Assembly (NCBI GenBank): GCA_027004335.1
Contig: JALTID010000152.1
Coordinates: 1,738-9,383, forward strand
DNA from: a bacterium
Lineage (GTDB): Bacteria; JALSQH01
Reading direction: 5' to 3'
Length of the DNA stretch: 7,646 nucleotides
The notes under the pieces are model-generated. The model ran no database searches. It was given only the letters and a program-made list of their open reading frames with translations, and had not been told where the DNA came from. Positions within the stretch are counted from its first letter, which is position 1. Each line of letters opens with the position of its first letter. A program made the position numbers and the translations under genes. Of this stretch, positions 1 to 5,958 are shown in pieces.

Positions 1-207
1 AAACTGAAGTTCATTAATAACAAGGTAATTTTTCAATACACTTTGAGGATAAAAGTAGTATAGATACGCAAACAGATTTTTTTCCTTATCAAAATAGTTC
101 ACCACACCGTTTTCAAGAAAAATATCTGACAATTTACGAAGAGTATGATAAAGCTCCTTTCTATTGTACTTTACATCCTGATAAATATAATGAAAAAGCC
201 TTTCCAT
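1..207 (-). CDS. N-terminal part of an unrecognised protein, possibly an Rsm22-like rRNA methyltransferase (runs off left edge)
   Basis: An open frame on the minus strand runs from an ATG at 207-205 to the window edge, giving 69 codons with no stop. It starts MERLFHYIYQDVKYNRKELY and contains NLFAYLYYFYPQSVLKNYL near the end. The protein looks real: balanced composition, and a helical aromatic-rich segment followed by an L-x-I-N-E-L stretch. That pattern (A-Y-L-x-Y-x-x-P, then a helix ending in E-L) resembles the segment just before the SAM-binding domain in Rsm22-type small-subunit rRNA methyltransferases, but the SAM-binding motifs would lie outside the window, so this is a weak guess. The start lies 19 bases from the tRNA 3' end. 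No strong Shine-Dalgarno is visible (only GGTAG), and no terminator or promoter separates the two, so it is probably transcribed with the tRNA. A different start cannot be excluded. Confidence 0.6.
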   Translation of the reverse strand, partial: MERLFHYIYQDVKYNRKELYHTLRKLSDIFLENGVVNYFDKEKNLFAYLYYFYPQSVLKNYLVINELQF

Positions 208-226
208 TTTTACTACCGGAAGAAAA

Positions 227-304
227 TGGCGCCCCGGACAGGATTCGAACCTGCGACACCAGGCTCCGGAGGCCTGCGCTCTATCCTGGCTGAGCTACCG
301 GGGC
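227..304 (-). tRNA. tRNA-Arg, anticodon CCG
   Basis: The reverse complement folds as a complete cloverleaf. The acceptor stem is GCCCCGG/CCGGGGC with discriminator G and an encoded CCA (227-229). The D stem is GCTC/GAGC, the anticodon stem CAGGC/GCCTG and the T stem GCAGG/CCTGT (one G-T pair) around TTCGAAT. The seven-base anticodon loop is CTCCGGA, so the anticodon is CCG and reads the Arg codon CGG. CGG is uncommon in this AT-rich window but is used, for example twice near the end of miaB. The base after the anticodon is G, not A, so this tRNA is not a substrate of the neighbouring MiaB enzyme. Confidence 0.97.
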
Positions 305-315
305 ATTTGTGTATT

Positions 316-344
316 ATTTTATAACTTATCGGGAAAAGGGCAAA
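316..344 (-). promoter_or_regulatory. Candidate promoter of the tRNA-Arg gene
   Basis: On the minus strand, TTTGCC (344-339) is followed after 17 bases by TAAAAT (321-316), a reasonable sigma-70 type pair. An overlapping TATAAA (323-318) is an alternative -10. The -10 ends 11 bases before the mature tRNA 5' end, which gives a very short 5' leader, as is common for tRNA genes. The call rests on consensus matching and position only. Confidence 0.45.
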
Positions 345-380
345 GCAAATAAGCACTTCATGCCATGCGACAATTGCTTT
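342..380. repeat. 7-base inverted repeat in the divergent spacer
   Basis: AAAGCAA (342-348) and TTGCTTT (374-380) are perfect reverse complements separated by 25 bases. Each arm overlaps a candidate -35 region, one for each direction. The symmetry may simply reflect two similar -35 elements facing apart, or it may be a binding site for a shared regulator. A second short pair, CCATG (363-367) and CATGG (384-388), lies partly inside. In AT-rich DNA a 7-base pair is weak evidence. Confidence 0.3.
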
Positions 381-401
381 TTTCATGGTATCTTATATAC
401 T
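374..401 (+). promoter_or_regulatory. Candidate promoter of the miaB operon
   Basis: TTGCTT (374-379), a 16-base spacer and TATACT (396-401) form a plausible sigma-70 pair. It would start transcription around 407-409, leaving a leader of only about 15 bases with the Shine-Dalgarno AGAGGA (409-414) at its very 5' end. An alternative is an extended -10, TGGTATCTT (386-394), which would start a little further upstream. No other promoter is obvious between the rightward genes, so this may serve the whole operon. Confidence 0.35.
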
Positions 402-422
402 AAATCTTAGAGGATTTCAAGA

Positions 423-1751
423 GTGAGAGTTTATATTGAGACCTACGGTTGTCAGATGAATGAGTATGATTCCCTGATGATGGGGACGATTTTAAAAGCA
501 CAGGGATACTCTATAACCTCCACACCCGAAGACGCAGATGTCCTAATAGTTAACACCTGCAGCGTAAGAGAAAAACCCGAGCATAAAGTATTCAGTGCCG
601 CAGGGAGACTCAGGAAATTTAAAGAAAAAAACCATGGGAAATTGATCGTTACAGGATGCACAGCTCAGCAGATTGGAGAGGAGTTTATAAAAAAAATGCC
701 ATATGTTGATGCAGTGGTTGGTCCCCACTATACCCAGCAGATTGATGATATTTTAGATGAAATTGACAGGACTGGAAAAGTTGTAAAAACTTCTTTTCTG
801 AATTCCCCAATGGAAAGGTTCAGGAAAAAATTCTCACCTTCTCTTATAAGGGGAGTCTCGGCATATGTAACAATAATGGAGGGGTGCGATAATTTCTGCA
901 CCTACTGTATCGTTCCCTATGTCAGGGGAAGAGAGATATCAAGGTCCCATCAGGATATTATTGAAGATATCAGGCATCTAATTTCAGAGGGAATAAAGGA
1001 TATAACTCTGCTAGGGCAGAATGTCAATTCCTATGGGAGAAAAGACCCTGATGAGTGGGATTTCACGAGATTGTTAGAAGAGGTTGCAAATATACCGGGG
1101 GTTAAAAGACTGAGATTCATTACCAGTCATCCAAAGGATATGTCTGACGAGATAATTAATCTTTTCAAAAAATACACTAATATTGTTCCCTACCTGCATC
1201 TTCCCCTCCAATCAGCTTCAAACAGAATCTTAAAACTCATGAACAGAAAATATACAGTGGAGCGCTATTTCAATATCGTTGAAAAACTGAGAGAAGCAAG
1301 ACCTGAAATAGCCCTTACAACGGATCTCATAGTGGGGTTCCCCGGAGAAACCGATAAAGATTTTGAAGAGACATTAAAAGCAGTAGAAAAAATAAGATAT
1401 GACAATTTCTTCTCCTTTAAATATTCTCCAAGGCCATTCACAAAAGCAGCTCAATTCCCGGATAGAGTTCCACCTGAAACAGCTCAGAAGAGACTGGAGA
1501 TCCTGCAGTCCATCCAGCGGAAGATAACCCTTGAGAAAAATAGAGAAAAAACAGGAACTATACAGGAAGTACTGGTGGAGGGAAAGAGTAAGAAAAATCC
1601 TCTGGAGATATCTGGAAGAACCCCGTGCAACAGGATAGTAAATTTCCCGGGACCCACTGAACTCAGGGGAAAAATTGTTAAGGTTCGGATCACAGAAGCA
1701 TATCAGAACTCACTGAGAGGTGAATTATTAAAAGAAAAAGTAATCGCGTAA
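423..1751 (+). CDS. miaB: tRNA-2-methylthio-N6-dimethylallyladenosine synthase (MiaB)
   Basis: MiaB is a radical-SAM methylthiotransferase that converts i6A37 to ms2i6A37 in tRNAs reading codons that begin with U. It uses two [4Fe-4S] clusters and acts in the cytoplasm. The 442-residue length is typical. The N-terminal MTTase domain carries the three auxiliary-cluster cysteines C10 (TYGCQMN), C46 (NTCSVREKP) and C79 (VTGC). The radical-SAM motif CxxxCxxC is C155, C159, C162 (EGCDNFCTYC). GQNVNSYG (about 198-205) is characteristic of MiaB and separates it from MtaB and RimO. A TRAM domain covers about residues 373-436. The start is a GTG, placed by AGAGGA eight bases upstream and by alignment of the R-V-Y-I-E-T-Y-G-C beginning. 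One oddity is that the usual S-P-R-P-G-T-P-A motif reads SPRPFTKAA (335-343). It is the first gene of the rightward cluster. Confidence 0.96.
   Translation: MRVYIETYGCQMNEYDSLMMGTILKAQGYSITSTPEDADVLIVNTCSVREKPEHKVFSAAGRLRKFKEKNHGKLIVTGCTAQQIGEEFIKKMPYVDAVVGPHYTQQIDDILDEIDRTGKVVKTSFLNSPMERFRKKFSPSLIRGVSAYVTIMEGCDNFCTYCIVPYVRGREISRSHQDIIEDIRHLISEGIKDITLLGQNVNSYGRKDPDEWDFTRLLEEVANIPGVKRLRFITSHPKDMSDEIINLFKKYTNIVPYLHLPLQSASNRILKLMNRKYTVERYFNIVEKLREARPEIALTTDLIVGFPGETDKDFEETLKAVEKIRYDNFFSFKYSPRPFTKAAQFPDRVPPETAQKRLEILQSIQRKITLEKNREKTGTIQEVLVEGKSKKNPLEISGRTPCNRIVNFPGPTELRGKIVKVRITEAYQNSLRGELLKEKVIA
1715..1729 (+). promoter_or_regulatory. Shine-Dalgarno and candidate ATT start for the VanZ-like gene, inside miaB
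   Basis: GAGAGGTGA (1715-1723) is one mismatch from GGAGGTGA and lies within the last codons of miaB. In the VanZ frame the stop TGA at 1721-1723 is followed by ATT at 1724 and ATT at 1727, and the second sits six bases after the AGG core. By contrast the first in-frame ATG (1778) has no Shine-Dalgarno. This suggests that the VanZ-like protein starts at a rare ATT codon. The evidence is positional only. Confidence 0.4.
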
Positions 1752-1777
1752 TATGGACATCACTTGCAATTTTTCAG

Positions 1778-2083
1778 ATGATCTTTCTATATTACCTTTC
1801 TTCTATTCCGGGAAAGGAACTTGTACCTTTACCATATGGGGCGGACAAGGTGATTCACTTCTCTCTTTACCTTCTTCTAGGAGTTTTCCTCACCGGAGCA
1901 TTGCCAGAAAAAAAAATTTGGGCAATAATTATAGGGACAATTTACGGAGTGCTGGATGAGCTGCACCAGAGTTTTATACCATACAGAAGCTGTTCTTTTT
2001 ATGATTGGCTGGCAGACGCAGCAGGAGTAATTGTGGGAATTTACTTATGGATAATATGGGAAAAAATAAAGAAAAAAGATTGA
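1778..2083 (+). CDS. VanZ-like small membrane protein
   Basis: This is a VanZ-family integral membrane protein. The family was named for a teicoplanin-resistance accessory gene, but most members are of unknown function. From the first ATG it is 101 residues. Family hallmarks are G-A-D-K-V-I-H-F (residues 21-28) and D-E-L-H-Q-S-F-I-P (60-68) followed by R70, D76 and D80-A-A-G. Hydrophobic stretches lie at about 26-42, 47-60 and 82-94, and the C-terminus is Lys-rich. The annotated ATG lacks a Shine-Dalgarno and cuts into the usual first membrane segment. The frame is open back to 1724 and encodes IKRKSNRVIWTSLAIF, a basic end followed by a hydrophobic run. The real protein is therefore probably about 118 residues, starting at ATT 1727 and overlapping miaB by 25 bases. 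It overlaps the next gene by tens of bases. Confidence 0.85.
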   Translation: MIFLYYLSSIPGKELVPLPYGADKVIHFSLYLLLGVFLTGALPEKKIWAIIIGTIYGVLDELHQSFIPYRSCSFYDWLADAAGVIVGIYLWIIWEKIKKKD

Positions 2084-3834
2084 GCCTTTCAATACACTCT
2101 GACAATATTGGACTAACCTCTTCTATTCAAACGGTCTCAAGAAAATTAGGACTAACTATTGTAGAAAAGGATGGAAATATATCTGTTATTGACTTAGAAT
2201 CTCAGGTAGGCACAAATCCCCGAACAATCAAATCCAGAGTAAAAATTTTTGCAGGAACATTAAAAACACTGAAAAACTTTCTCAAGATGGAGAAAACAGA
2301 AGATTTTGAATATATCATTATCCCTGCTGAATTATCAGAGGTAGAGGCTATCCTTCGCAAGAGTATAAATCTCATAAAACTCCAATTTGAAGTGAACCAC
2401 GCTCTAAAAGAAAGCCTTGAATATTATACCACTTTCCTTGAAATGAAAAAGTCTTTGAAATTCCTTGAGATATCCGATCCTGATCTTAAGACTGAAGAGA
2501 TTCTTAATTTCCTGGAATTGGAAATAGGCGAAACAAACATAGAGATATGGCTGTACGATTTTGATGAAAAAACACTAAACCTTGCAGGGATAAGAGGAAC
2601 ATACATTGCCGAGGAAAAGCTCCCTTCAGGAATAAAAGAAAAATTTACCCCTGAAGGTAATCCAATAACTTATGAAAACGGTACACTTCTTCCCCTTACA
2701 AATAGAGGAAAGATATTTGGAATAATCCGATTTAGGAAAAAACTGAATGAAACAGAGCTAAAAAAACTTCAAATTTACAGAGAATTCCTTTCCATGGCTC
2801 TTTTCAACAGCCTCAAATATTTTTATCAGAAAAGGGAAATCTCAACTTTTGCTCAGAAAGGCGTTCTCAAAAAGGAAGTTTTACTTGAGTTTATAAAAAA
2901 AGGATTGCATCAGTCCAGAAGATATTCTAATCCCATCTCCTTCCTTCTGTTTAGACTTGAGAACAAGGAGACTTTAATGAAACTTTTTGGAGACACTGTT
3001 GGAAAAAAATGGAAGAAATTTATAAATGATATTGCTCAGACCCTCCGCGCCAGTGATGTTATAGGAGAAATCAATAGCGATTCCTATCTCATTATCTTAA
3101 CCAGTACAGATTATATGGGTGTTATCTATTTTCTGAGGAGATTTAAAAACATTTTAAGAACCCATTCAATCTTTTCAAAAGGGGGAAAGACGGGAGAACT
3201 TGTTGTAAAATACAATATTGCTTCTTATCCAGTTACAGGTACTACATGGACAGAGCTGGAATCAACACTGTTTAACGGGCTCAACGACAAATACAATCCT
3301 TTCTTCGGATTTAAAATTGGCAATCTCAGTTTTCCTGAAGTGGTGGATTACCTGAGGTCCGTGATCATGAAAAACAAACTCCAGAATAAAGAAGAGCTCG
3401 CACCGAGATTCTGGGGAATAAACAAAAGCACCATTATTACACAAATAGAAACCTTTATAAGAGAAATGATAAGTCATGGAAACAGGGGAATAGGGTATAT
3501 TAATCTCCCATGGTTTAAAAAAGAAGAGTTCCTGGATCTTTTAGAAAAATATCTTGATGCAGGAAACGACACCGCCTTTCCGGTTTTTTTCTTTACAAAC
3601 AAAATGGATATCCCAGCAAAAACAGGCTACGGAAGAAAATATATTATAGCTATTGATAATGAGATCTTAATGAAATATGGTTTTATAATACTGCTGAGCC
3701 ACTGGGGAAGCTATCTTCATATTTTCTGGAAGGATGAAGATTTATTCCCAGGAATCCACTGCAGTGATACACTCTTAGTAGAAGAAGTTGTGGAAAAATT
3801 GCAGAGATTTTTATATCTGAAACCGCCGGTGTAG
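2047..3834 (+). CDS. Multidomain signalling protein: receiver-like, GAF-like, decayed GGDEF, C-terminal sensory-like domain
   Basis: This is a large cytosolic protein with no membrane segment. With the start at 2047 it has 595 residues. Residues 12-111 resemble a receiver fold without phosphorylation residues (strand ISVIDLE). Residues 126-261 look GAF-like, ending in LLPLTNRGKIFGIIRF and an amphipathic helix. Residues 274-398 match the GGDEF fold: the SFLLFRLEN strand sits where the first catalytic D-x-D lies, NSDSY (343-347) replaces GGDEF, and YNIASYPV (389-396) matches the conserved G-I-A-x-Y-P strand. The metal- and GTP-binding residues are gone, so diguanylate cyclase activity is not expected. 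Residues 416-595 form a separate alpha/beta domain I do not firmly recognise; it is faintly like DICT sensory domains. The frame is open from ATG 2005, but those codons only mirror VanZ codons. ATG 2047 or 2056 is more likely, and neither has a strong Shine-Dalgarno. The next gene starts four bases after the stop. Confidence 0.82.
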   Translation: MDNMGKNKEKRLSLSIHSDNIGLTSSIQTVSRKLGLTIVEKDGNISVIDLESQVGTNPRTIKSRVKIFAGTLKTLKNFLKMEKTEDFEYIIIPAELSEVEAILRKSINLIKLQFEVNHALKESLEYYTTFLEMKKSLKFLEISDPDLKTEEILNFLELEIGETNIEIWLYDFDEKTLNLAGIRGTYIAEEKLPSGIKEKFTPEGNPITYENGTLLPLTNRGKIFGIIRFRKKLNETELKKLQIYREFLSMALFNSLKYFYQKREISTFAQKGVLKKEVLLEFIKKGLHQSRRYSNPISFLLFRLENKETLMKLFGDTVGKKWKKFINDIAQTLRASDVIGEINSDSYLIILTSTDYMGVIYFLRRFKNILRTHSIFSKGGKTGELVVKYNIASYPVTGTTWTELESTLFNGLNDKYNPFFGFKIGNLSFPEVVDYLRSVIMKNKLQNKEELAPRFWGINKSTIITQIETFIREMISHGNRGIGYINLPWFKKEEFLDLLEKYLDAGNDTAFPVFFFTNKMDIPAKTGYGRKYIIAIDNEILMKYGFIILLSHWGSYLHIFWKDEDLFPGIHCSDTLLVEEVVEKLQRFLYLKPPV

Positions 3835-3838
3835 GAAA

Positions 3839-5290
3839 ATGACAGGAAAAATTTTAATAGTTTCAAACAGAGAAGAAGACCTTTTACTCATTGAAGAGTA
3901 CCTTCACCATTTTCCGAGCGGAATAGATGTAGCAGGAGATGGTATTCAGGCTCTCCATAAGATCCTGTCAAGTAGATATACAGTAGTAGTTGCCTTTCCT
4001 CCTCTTGAACTTTTGGATATTGATAAGCTTATTGAAATTGTCAGGACCAATCCCAATACATCATCAATCCCCTTCTTGGTAATTTATCAGAGTAGAGAAG
4101 CAATTAACCCAGGTATTAGAGCGGATGTCCTCATTGCAAAACCATTAGAGCCTGAAACTTTTATTACAACCCTAAATGAAATGCTTCCCTCCACCCGAAT
4201 AAAAAAACAGCTTCAAAAAAAGAAAGTAATTTCTTTTAACCTAAACGAAATTTCTGTGATAGATATACTCCAGCTCCTCTACCAGAACAAGAAAACAGGG
4301 GTTCTTGACCTTGAAATTGAAGATAAGAAAGGGAAGATTTATCTCCAGAATGGAGAGATCGTAACGGCAAGAATAGGCCAACTAAAAGGAGAAAAAGCAC
4401 TATACAGAATTTTTGAAAGTAACATTGGATCCTCCACATTCATCAATCAAATAGTAGAGAGCCAGAAAGATATCATGTACCCAACACCCCACCTTATCCT
4501 CAAGGGAATAAAGGAAAAAGATGAGGCAAAGAAATATATGGAAGAACTGGAAGGAATAAGAGAATTCAAGATTGCAAAAGATTACCAGACAAAACTGAAA
4601 GAAAGCGATTCTCTGGTCAAGGAAATAATTTCACTGCTTAATTACACCACCTATTTAAATGTGATCCTGGATTCTCTAAATATGCCTGACTCCGAGGTAC
4701 TGAAAATTTTGAAAGAACTAATTGATAGGGGCATTATTATACCTCAGAAAGGTGAAGAATCAGAAATAGAGAAAAGTCAGGGGATTATATCTCCAGAACA
4801 GGAGAAAAACCTGGTTGATCTTTTCTCCGACAGGCTTGCTTTCCAGGCTCCAGCATATAGAGGAATAATTATCCTGGTACCTGAATACCCTGAACAATCC
4901 GACAGGATCACAAAATTTTTAATAAGGGAAAAAATAAATGAGAATCCGGATAATCTTATAGAATTTTCAGGCATATTTCCGCTCTCCAGGAGAGCTATCT
5001 TCAATTTCTACATTGTAGTGGACATTGAAAAAACTTTTCCCTTTATAAATACCTTTAAAAAAAACATAGTATCTGTGCTTTACCTGTATGATGAGTTCAC
5101 TCAGGATGCTCTCTACCTCACAGAGCAGAGAAGCAGGCTTCTCGATCTTGCAGGAATTAAATATTCTTCACTGTTTTTTGATAAAAGTACTGATAAGGAT
5201 GCTCTCTTTATGCCTGAAGTAAGCAAAAAAAGTTTTCTGGATCTCATTAAAGAACTGGTAAAGATAGAGCTAAAAGGGAGGAAAGAATGA
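3839..5290 (+). CDS. Pseudo-receiver/PATAN (DUF4388) protein with winged-helix-like and GTPase-like domains
   Basis: A 483-residue cytosolic protein. Residues 1-117 form a receiver fold (ILIVSN; A-K-P at 100-102), but the acidic pair is S9-N10 and the phosphoacceptor position is about A52 (VVVAFPP), so phosphotransfer is unlikely. Residues 130-205 are a DUF4388/PATAN domain: ISFNLNEISVIDILQLL, K-K-T-G-V-L, I-Y-L-Q-N-G-E-I-V-T-A and G-E-K-A-L. The domain is named after cyanobacterial PatA and is common in regulators. Residues 255-302 resemble a small winged helix ending D-R-G-I-I. Residues 340-478 have the strand pattern of Ras/MglA-like GTPases, but the P-loop position reads VPEYPEQS (347-354), lacking the G and K of GxxxxGKS, and the NKxD position reads DKST (448-451). 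The start follows the upstream stop by four bases with TAGGA close by. The stop overlaps the next ATG in ATGA. It is probably a protein-interaction regulator working with the preceding gene; this is inference. Confidence 0.85.
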   Translation: MTGKILIVSNREEDLLLIEEYLHHFPSGIDVAGDGIQALHKILSSRYTVVVAFPPLELLDIDKLIEIVRTNPNTSSIPFLVIYQSREAINPGIRADVLIAKPLEPETFITTLNEMLPSTRIKKQLQKKKVISFNLNEISVIDILQLLYQNKKTGVLDLEIEDKKGKIYLQNGEIVTARIGQLKGEKALYRIFESNIGSSTFINQIVESQKDIMYPTPHLILKGIKEKDEAKKYMEELEGIREFKIAKDYQTKLKESDSLVKEIISLLNYTTYLNVILDSLNMPDSEVLKILKELIDRGIIIPQKGEESEIEKSQGIISPEQEKNLVDLFSDRLAFQAPAYRGIIILVPEYPEQSDRITKFLIREKINENPDNLIEFSGIFPLSRRAIFNFYIVVDIEKTFPFINTFKKNIVSVLYLYDEFTQDALYLTEQRSRLLDLAGIKYSSLFFDKSTDKDALFMPEVSKKSFLDLIKELVKIELKGRKE

Positions 5291-5937
5291 TTGATCTTCA
5301 TACACATTCGCTTTTCAGCGACGGAGAATTGATCCCTGCAGAGCTGATCAGAAGAGCCGAAGATAAGGGATACCACTATCTTGCCATCACTGACCATGTG
5401 GACTATTCTAACTACGCTTTTGTTATAGAACATCTCTCAGATGCTATTGAAAAGATGCAAAATAGTTTTAAGGTAAGAGTTTTCCCTGGCGTGGAAATTA
5501 CCCATGTTCCACCCCCTCTGATTCCAGAATTAATTCACCTCTGCAGAGAAAAAGGTGCAAAAGTCGTAGTCATCCACGGTGAAACAATTGTTGAACCTGT
5601 GGCCCCTGGTACCAATAGAGCAGCTATTGAAGGTAGAGCAGATATTCTGGCACACCCCGGTTTAATCTCAGAAGAGGATGTTAAGTTAGCCGCAGAGAAG
5701 GGAGTTAAACTTGAAATCACCACAAGGGGTGGACATTCCTATACCAACGGTCATGTGGCAAAACTTGCCAGAAAATATGGAGCAACCCTTATAATTGACA
5801 CAGATTCTCACTCACCTTATGATCTTACTACCAGAGAAACAGCTACTAAAATTGCTATGGGGGCGGGGCTCTCCCGGGAAGAAGTGGAAGAAATTTTTAA
5901 AGAAACGGAAAGATGGATAAAAGAAAATCTGCTTTAA
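5287..5937 (+). CDS. PHP-domain metal-dependent phosphoesterase, histidinol-phosphatase-like
   Basis: A 216-residue stand-alone PHP-domain protein of the type annotated as histidinol phosphate phosphatase domain-containing. The metal-binding motifs are all present: H5-T-H7 with D12 (HTHSLFSDGE), ITDH with H37, GVE with E70, H97 (VVIHGET), LAHPG with H123, and DTDSH with D173 and H175. PHP enzymes hydrolyse phosphoesters with a di- or trinuclear metal centre. The substrate cannot be read from the sequence; no other histidine-biosynthesis gene is nearby, so a role in histidine synthesis is doubtful. The HGET segment with its Gly- and Pro-rich follow-up is typical of this short subfamily. Translation is probably coupled to the upstream gene: ATGA overlap, with GGGAGGA (5276-5282) just before the start. 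Confidence 0.9.
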   Translation: MIDLHTHSLFSDGELIPAELIRRAEDKGYHYLAITDHVDYSNYAFVIEHLSDAIEKMQNSFKVRVFPGVEITHVPPPLIPELIHLCREKGAKVVVIHGETIVEPVAPGTNRAAIEGRADILAHPGLISEEDVKLAAEKGVKLEITTRGGHSYTNGHVAKLARKYGATLIIDTDSHSPYDLTTRETATKIAMGAGLSREEVEEIFKETERWIKENLL

Positions 5938-5945
5938 TTAAAAAT

Positions 5946-5958
5946 GGAGGTCAGTATG
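5946..5958 (+). promoter_or_regulatory. Ribosome binding site that fixes the start of the small beta-rich protein at 5956
   Basis: GGAGG (5946-5950) lies five bases before ATG 5956-5958. The ATG at 5944, in the same frame, overlaps the upstream side of this site and has only A/T-rich sequence before it. The strong consensus and normal spacing make 5956 the likely start, which removes four residues (M-E-V-S) from the longest reading. Confidence 0.75.

Noticed and set aside
227-304. The tRNA as an attachment site for an integrated element
   Set aside because: No integrase, no repeated copy of the tRNA 3' end and no phage- or island-like genes are visible in this window; the neighbours look like ordinary chromosomal genes.
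227-1751. The idea that MiaB modifies the adjacent tRNA-Arg
   Set aside because: MiaB needs i6A at position 37 in tRNAs reading UNN codons. This tRNA reads CGG and has G after the anticodon, so the adjacency is not an enzyme-substrate pair.
1753-1959. A 68-codon plus-strand frame starting at an ATG just after miaB
   Set aside because: It lies out of frame over the VanZ-like gene, whose conserved motifs are clear in the other frame. It has no ribosome binding site of its own and its product has no sensible pattern.
5113-5433. A 106-codon minus-strand open frame across the PATAN/PHP junction
   Set aside because: It overlaps two well-supported genes, has a shadow-like composition (Ser, Phe, Leu) and no family features.
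5287-5937. Assigning the PHP protein as the histidinol phosphatase of histidine biosynthesis (hisK)
   Set aside because: The metal-binding motifs support a PHP phosphoesterase, but the protein is shorter than classical HisK enzymes and no other histidine gene is near, so the symbol was not given.
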